From contig JAEWFD010000027.1 in the NCBI GenBank assembly GCA_023388995.1, positions 62,001 to 126,000 of the forward strand: a stretch of 64,000 nucleotides of DNA, in the 5' to 3' direction. Both the position numbers and the translations under genes were made by a program. The notes under the pieces were generated by a model, which ran no database searches, had not been told where the DNA came from, and saw only the letters and a program-made list of their open reading frames with translations. This DNA is from Bacillota bacterium. Its GTDB lineage: Bacteria > Bacillota_I > Bacilli_A > Erysipelotrichales > Erysipelotrichaceae. Of the stretch, positions 59,944 to 64,000 are shown one piece after another (the stretch's first letter is position 1; each line of letters starts with the position of its first letter).

Positions 59944-59972
59944 ATTATAATCAAATCCCTCACTACTTACAA
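59944..59972 (-). promoter_or_regulatory. Sigma-A promoter of the Cys peptide-DUF2500 unit
   Basis: Minus strand TTGTAA (59967-59972), 17-bp spacer, TATAAT (59944-59949); 20 nt from the start codon. Confidence 0.8.
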
Positions 59973-60000
59973 CCGCTTACCAAAAGTTGATACCGCTTAC
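59962..60000 (-). repeat. Phased direct repeats upstream of the Cys peptide promoter
   Basis: On the minus strand GTAAGCGGT occurs twice (59992-60000 and 59972-59980), start to start 20 nt, and a third copy GTAAGTAGT (7 of 9 matches) at 59962-59970 overlaps the -35 with 10-nt spacing. Direct repeats about two helical turns apart just before a -35 are typical of activators such as LytTR response regulators. Confidence 0.7.
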
Positions 60001-60024
60001 TTGTGAAATTATTATCATAAACTA

Positions 60025-60053
60025 TTGTAACAATAAAATAACCATGCTATACT
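60025..60053 (+). promoter_or_regulatory. Sigma-A promoter of adhE
   Basis: TTGTAA (60025-60030), 17-nt spacer, extended -10 TGC-TATACT (60045-60053). Confidence 0.8.
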
Positions 60054-60067
60054 GTGCACGTTCAAGT

Positions 60068-60085
60068 TAGTGAATGATTTCACGA
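60068..60085 (+). promoter_or_regulatory. Candidate Rex operator before adhE
   Basis: TAGTGAATGATTTCACGA contains GTGAA-N4-TTCAC, the core of the Rex consensus TTGTGAA-N4-TTCACAA; 12 of 14 fixed positions match. It lies 15 nt downstream of the -10, between start site and SD. Rex represses adhE homologues when NADH is low. Confidence 0.72.
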
Positions 60086-60097
60086 TTAGGAGGAACT

Positions 60098-62719
60098 ATG
60101 AATCATCAAGAACAAAACAGTGAGTTAGACATCCATGCTACGATCAATCAACTCGTATCAAATGGTATGCAGGCGCTTGATCAATTCTATCTGCTGGACC
60201 AAAAGCAAATTGATTATATCGTCGCAAAAGCATCTGTACAGGCCCTTGATCATCACGGTGAGCTTGCTATGCACGCTGTGAAAGAAACAGGACGTGGTGT
60301 CTTTGAAGATAAAGCAACAAAAAACTTATTTGCATGTGAATATGTAGTAAATCATATGCGTCACATGAAGACGGTAGGAATCATTAAAGAAGAAGAAGTA
60401 AGCGGATTAACTTATATTGCGGATCCCGTTGGCGTGATCTGCGGCATCACCCCTACCACCAATCCAACTTCAACCGTTATTTTCAAAGCTTTAATTGCCT
60501 TAAAAACCAGAAATCCTATTATTTTCTCCTTCCATCCATCTGCCCAGCAATGTTCCAAGGCTGCAGCAACTGTTGTTTATGAAGCTGCACTAGCAGCTGG
60601 TGCTCCTGAGCACTGTATTCAATGGATTGAAGCACCATCAGCACAAGCAACCAATATCTTGATGAATCACCCGGATATTGCAACTATTCTTGCAACCGGA
60701 GGCAATGCCATGGTGAAGGCAGCTTACAGCTGCGGCAAACCTGCCTTAGGAGTCGGTGCCGGGAATGTCCCTGCTTATATTGAAGAATCTGCTGATCTTC
60801 GTCAGGCAGTGAATGATATCGTGATGTCGAAAGCATTTGACAATGGTATGATTTGTGCCAGTGAACAAGCAGTGATCATTGATGAAGCTGTTTTTGCAGA
60901 CACCATTTCCTTATTCCAAAATTATGGTGTGCACTTCCTCAATGAAGAAGAAAAAACGAAGTTGGAAGAATATGCATTTGGCTGCCATGCTGCATCGCAA
61001 AACTGTGCACAAGCACGTTTGAATAGTGAAATCGTTGGCCGCAGTGCTGTTTGGATTGCGCAACAGGCAGGATTCAAAGTTCCGGATTCAACTGTGATTC
61101 TGGCAGCTTACTGCACCGCAGTCGGTGAAGAAGAACCCTTGACCCGGGAAAAACTATCTCCTATCCTTGCTATTTTAAAAGCATCTTCCAAAGAAGAAGG
61201 AATCGATCTTGCTTGTGCAATGGTTGAATTCCACGGCTTAGGACACAGTGCGGCGATTCATACCAACAATAAAACACTGGTAGAACAATTTGGGTTGCGC
61301 TTGAAAGCGTGCCGGATCATCTGGAATTCTCCGGCTACCTTCGGCGGCATCGGCAATGTCTATAATTCTTTCTTGCCTTCTTTAACACTGGGCTGCGGAA
61401 GCTATGGGCACAACTCCGTTTCAGATAACGTCAGCGCTGTCAATTTGTTAAATATCAAGAAAATCGGGAGACGTAAAAATAATATGCAATGGTTTAAAGT
61501 ACCTTCTAAGATTTATTTCGAACGTGACGCAATTGAATACCTGCGCCAAATGCATGATGTTGAGCGTGTTTGCATTGTAACAGATCGTTCCATGGTCGAT
61601 CTGGGATATGTCAATCGTGTAACCGAGCAATTGCACGCACGACGCAATCGCGTTCAAATTCAGTTGTTCTGCGATGTTGAACCAGATCCAAGCATCCAAA
61701 CCGTGAAGAAAGGTTTGGCAATTCTTCAATCCTTCTGCCCTGACACCATTATTGCCCTCGGCGGCGGTTCTGCTATGGATGCTGCCAAAGGCATGTGGCT
61801 CTTCTATGAGCAGCCGGATGTCAACTTCGATGATTTGAAGCAGAAATTCATGGATATCCGCAAGCGTGCATTCCGCTATCCGGAACTAGGAAAGAAATCC
61901 AAGTTGGTATGTATTCCAACAACATCCGGCACAGGATCGGAAGTAACACCATTTGCCGTTATCACTGACCGTGAGGAAAATAAAAAATATCCGCTGGCAG
62001 ATTATTCTCTCACCCCTACTATTGCAATTATCGATCCTTCACTGACAATGTCTTTGCCAGCAAGCATCACTGCCGATACGGGGATGGACGTTCTGACACA
62101 TGCTACGGAAGCTTATGTTTCCACGCTTGCAAATGATTACACCGATGGCCTTGCAATTCAAGCGATTAAGCTAGTGTTTCAATACTTGGAACGTGCGGTG
62201 CAAAACGGCGCCAATGATCCTGAAGCACGCGAGAAGATGCACAATGCATCAGCGATTGCCGGAATGGCCTTTGCGAATGCCTTCCTGGGAATCAATCACT
62301 CTTTGGCTCATAAAATCGGTGCTGAATACCATGTTCCGCATGGTCGTGCCAATGCCATTCTGATGCCCCATGTAATTCGCTATAACGGAATTCATCCGCA
62401 AAAGCCATCCACGTGGCCGAAGTACAATTACTACCGTGCTGATGAAAAATATCAAGAATTGGCGCAGCTGCTGGGCCTTCCTGCCAGCACCAAAGAGGAA
62501 GGTGTGGAAAGCTATGCCAAGGCTTGTCTGAAACTTGGAAAATCAATTGGCATTGCAATGAACTTTGCACAGCAAGGAATTCCCAAGGATCACTTTGATG
62601 CAAGTCTGGAACGGATTGCCATGCTGGCATTTGAAGACCAATGTTCGCCATGTAATCCGAAAGTGCCAATGGTTGATGATATGATGGAGATTCTGCGCCA
62701 AGCATACAAAGGAGAATAA
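60098..62719 (+). CDS. adhE: Bifunctional acetaldehyde-CoA/alcohol dehydrogenase AdhE
   Basis: An 873-residue two-domain enzyme reducing acetyl-CoA to acetaldehyde and then ethanol, regenerating NAD+. The N-terminal ALDH half (1-440) has GITPTTNPTSTV and the catalytic Cys in FDNGMICASEQAV; the C-terminal iron-dependent ADH half (from ~465) has IALGGGSAMDAAKG, PTTSGTGSEVTPFAV and the metal-site stretches DVLTHATEAY and NHSLAHKIG...VPHGRAN. ATG at 60098 fixed by AGGAGG. AdhE forms spirosome filaments. Terminator follows. Confidence 0.97.
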   Translation: MNHQEQNSELDIHATINQLVSNGMQALDQFYLLDQKQIDYIVAKASVQALDHHGELAMHAVKETGRGVFEDKATKNLFACEYVVNHMRHMKTVGIIKEEEVSGLTYIADPVGVICGITPTTNPTSTVIFKALIALKTRNPIIFSFHPSAQQCSKAAATVVYEAALAAGAPEHCIQWIEAPSAQATNILMNHPDIATILATGGNAMVKAAYSCGKPALGVGAGNVPAYIEESADLRQAVNDIVMSKAFDNGMICASEQAVIIDEAVFADTISLFQNYGVHFLNEEEKTKLEEYAFGCHAASQNCAQARLNSEIVGRSAVWIAQQAGFKVPDSTVILAAYCTAVGEEEPLTREKLSPILAILKASSKEEGIDLACAMVEFHGLGHSAAIHTNNKTLVEQFGLRLKACRIIWNSPATFGGIGNVYNSFLPSLTLGCGSYGHNSVSDNVSAVNLLNIKKIGRRKNNMQWFKVPSKIYFERDAIEYLRQMHDVERVCIVTDRSMVDLGYVNRVTEQLHARRNRVQIQLFCDVEPDPSIQTVKKGLAILQSFCPDTIIALGGGSAMDAAKGMWLFYEQPDVNFDDLKQKFMDIRKRAFRYPELGKKSKLVCIPTTSGTGSEVTPFAVITDREENKKYPLADYSLTPTIAIIDPSLTMSLPASITADTGMDVLTHATEAYVSTLANDYTDGLAIQAIKLVFQYLERAVQNGANDPEAREKMHNASAIAGMAFANAFLGINHSLAHKIGAEYHVPHGRANAILMPHVIRYNGIHPQKPSTWPKYNYYRADEKYQELAQLLGLPASTKEEGVESYAKACLKLGKSIGIAMNFAQQGIPKDHFDASLERIAMLAFEDQCSPCNPKVPMVDDMMEILRQAYKGE

Positions 62720-62725
62720 ACGAAA

Positions 62726-62766
62726 ACGAGCAGCCGGTGCTGTCCAATCCGCCTGCTCGTTTTTTT
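62726..62766 (+). terminator. Terminator after adhE
   Basis: ACGAGCAG and CTGCTCGT pair across a 19-nt loop, followed by seven T. Confidence 0.85.
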
Positions 62767-62869
62767 GTCTTATATTGCTATCTCATACTTGACGAATCAA
62801 AAACATACACATATACTAGAAGTAACAATACTATGATGTGTGAATCACATCAACGAAAGGAAACATCTT

Positions 62870-63217
62870 ATGCAAATGATTCCCCCTGGCGAATATATCC
62901 AAGTTCGCAATCAAGCAAACAGCAAAATAGAAGATTTATGTTACGCTTATGACAGTTTCGAGTATGCTATGAAACCACTCTCGGCAGCACGTAAAGAGAA
63001 CTTCATGATCATTACAAGTCTGTTAAAAGAAGATCATGATTTGGTTTTTTATTTTAAGCATGAACCAAGCAGAAGATTTGTATTTTCTGATGCGGTGAAA
63101 AAAATGACACCTGATTCCATGTGGACCTATTTCTTTGCTAAAGTAGTTGAGACAGACGGTATCCTGACAGTCGAACACGATCCGGAAGCAGAAGCAGAAC
63201 ATTATGCATTCACGTAA
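62870..63217 (+). CDS. Uncharacterised 115-residue protein
   Basis: A soluble, fairly acidic protein without signal peptide or membrane helix. Visible: MIPPGEYIQVRNQANSK at the start, FEYAMKPLSAARKENFMII, and a His/Glu-rich C-terminal tail VEHDPEAEAEHYAF. ATG at 62870 chosen because AAAGGAAAC precedes it; the upstream in-frame ATG has no SD. It is a single gene between adhE and the DUF1697 gene. No family recognised. Confidence 0.62.
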   Translation: MQMIPPGEYIQVRNQANSKIEDLCYAYDSFEYAMKPLSAARKENFMIITSLLKEDHDLVFYFKHEPSRRFVFSDAVKKMTPDSMWTYFFAKVVETDGILTVEHDPEAEAEHYAFT

Positions 63218-63242
63218 AAATGGCAGGCAACCTGCCATTTTT
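63215..63242. terminator. Bidirectional terminator, hypothetical gene / DUF1697 gene
   Basis: AAAAATGGCAGG-CAA-CCTGCCATTTTT between convergent genes; overlaps both stop codons. Confidence 0.92.
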
Positions 63243-63768
63243 ATTTCATCTTTGCAACAATCTTCTGTATTGTATTCAGATTGCGGCTGGTAAACTTTGA
63301 TTGATAAGCTTTTTTACTTAGTATTTTAGAAAACGGTGTTTTCAAAGTTTCACCTTTTGCCACCTTCCAGAAAAAGAAATCATTTTTGATCTTTCCTTCT
63401 TCTAAAAAGGTATTTTCTTGTTCATGAAAGTTTTGTTCCAGTGTTGTTTCAAATCCCGCTTCACAGACAAATACATAAATATGCATCTCTTCGCTGCTCT
63501 CAAACGGCACTGCTTCCAACAAATTTTCTAGCTGTGTCTTGTTTAATATGAATAAGGAAACTTCGGCTTCATACCACTTCGTCAGGGCTAATTCCAAATC
63601 TGGTCGCAGACGTTCAGGCGTAGCATCCGCTTGGAATAAAATATTGCCGCTGGCAAGCACAGAACTTACCTGCCTCATACCTGCCTGCTGAAATACAGAA
63701 CAGACATCCTGCATCTTCATAGTTCGCCCGTTGACATTTACTCCCCTTAGAAACGCACAATACTGCAT
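63241..63768 (-). CDS. DUF1697 family protein
   Basis: A 175-residue protein opening YCAFLRGVNVNGRTMKM, then VSSVLASGNILFQ and a late FFFWKVAKGETLKTPFSKI...SRNLNTIQKI, the full DUF1697 pattern. The family is widespread in bacteria and of unknown function. It lies 4 nt downstream of the tryptophanase-like gene, so it is probably cotranscribed with it. Confidence 0.9.
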   Translation of the reverse strand: MQYCAFLRGVNVNGRTMKMQDVCSVFQQAGMRQVSSVLASGNILFQADATPERLRPDLELALTKWYEAEVSLFILNKTQLENLLEAVPFESSEEMHIYVFVCEAGFETTLEQNFHEQENTFLEEGKIKNDFFFWKVAKGETLKTPFSKILSKKAYQSKFTSRNLNTIQKIVAKMK

Positions 63769-63772
63769 ATTC

Positions 63773-64000
63773 CTACAATCGTTTCAAATGAGCACTGAAG
63801 TGCCGCAGAACTTCCGGTTCCCAGGTAATTTGATATCCTTTCATTTGCTGGCTTTGTTCTTTGATATTTTCTAGTGCAGTGATCACAACATCCAGATGTG
63901 CCTGCGTATAAACGCGCCGCGGAATAGCCAGACGTGTAAATTCAAACTCTGATTCCAATTGCTTTTTTGTCATCGGATCATTGCCAAGCATATAAGAACC
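63773..64000 (-). CDS. Tryptophanase/tyrosine phenol-lyase, C-terminal fragment (cut by window edge)
   Basis: The last ~75 residues of a PLP-dependent beta-eliminating lyase. GSYMLGNDPMTKKQLESEFEF leads into FTRLAIPRRVYTQAHLD and the end ITWEPEVLRHFSAHL, matching the TnaA/TPL C-terminus (IPRxxYT, LRHFTAxL). TnaA (indole, pyruvate and ammonia from tryptophan) is somewhat favoured by the YTQAHLD pattern, TPL by IPRRVYT. The start and most of the gene lie beyond the window; the Met near 63991 is internal. Confidence 0.85.
   Translation of the reverse strand, partial: GSYMLGNDPMTKKQLESEFEFTRLAIPRRVYTQAHLDVVITALENIKEQSQQMKGYQITWEPEVLRHFSAHLKRL

Noticed and set aside
62292..62747. 151-codon minus-strand ORF opposite adhE
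   Set aside because: Shadow of adhE; it starts in the adhE terminator and has no SD.
1..64000. CRISPR array or cas operon accompanying csm6
   Set aside because: No series of evenly spaced direct repeats and no Cas10, Csm2-5, Cas1 or Cas2-like protein was seen anywhere in the window.
1..64000. rRNA operon, insertion sequences or transposases
   Set aside because: No rRNA-like sequence, transposase motif or terminal inverted repeats were recognised.

Overview
This 64 kb window is a chromosome segment of an anaerobic, endospore-forming member of the Bacillota (Firmicutes). Gene content and family style resemble spore-forming Erysipelotrichia such as the Clostridium innocuum group, but the species is an inference. 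Evidence includes a dense set of sporulation genes (spoIIGA, sigE, sigG, ylmC, spoIVFA/FB, spoVID, ysxE, gerM, gerE), two T-box leaders, gene orders that follow Bacillus subtilis blocks, and fermentative genes (adhE, a formate/nitrite channel, a tryptophanase-like lyase). Most genes lie on the minus strand.

Layout. 1-7.3 kb: pyk(partial)-pfkA, then the replication/repair block dnaI-dnaB-coaE-mutM-polA. 7.3-8.3 kb: a zinc-binding-protein-like lipoprotein that has lost its metal ligands. 8.4-14 kb: spoIVFB-spoIVFA-minD-minC-mreD-mreC-radC, without mreB, then a SPOR-like protein at the spoIIB position and a 58-residue leader-like peptide. 14.1-20.5 kb: valS with a Val T-box, a formate/nitrite channel, ysxE-spoVID. 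20.5-28 kb: a membrane/PstS fusion, an AlkD-like repair protein, engB-lon-tig. 28-30 kb: tRNA-Arg followed by two accessory secreted proteins. 30.1-41 kb: ysnB-gerM-murI-vanY-gerE (with a sigma-K promoter), uvrC-mutS2-cvpA, rnhC, comEB, a rhomboid protease. 41-51 kb: ylyB-lspA-ileS(T-box)-divIVA-ylmH-sepF, ylmC, sigG-sigE-spoIIGA, a HExxH protein and hpf.

52-64 kb is the most accessory-looking part. It holds a 48-residue ORF behind a possible SD-blocking hairpin, a Gx transporter/NusG-II/lipoprotein cluster, a stand-alone Csm6 (CARF-HEPN RNase) with no CRISPR array or cas gene in the window, nadE, arginase, a TraB-family protein, and a 50-residue four-cysteine peptide paired with a DUF2500 protein. 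That peptide's promoter carries phased direct repeats. adhE follows behind a Rex-type operator, and the window ends in DUF1697 and the C-terminus of a tryptophanase-like lyase.

Together the genes cover core replication and repair, division-site control, and the sigma-E/G/K spore programme with its processing proteases. The strongest leads for something undescribed are the orphan Csm6, the repeat-controlled Cys peptide with DUF2500, the metal-blind ZnuA-like lipoprotein, and the start-codon-sequestering hairpin before the SPOR-like gene. All family assignments are from reading motifs by eye; no database search was run.
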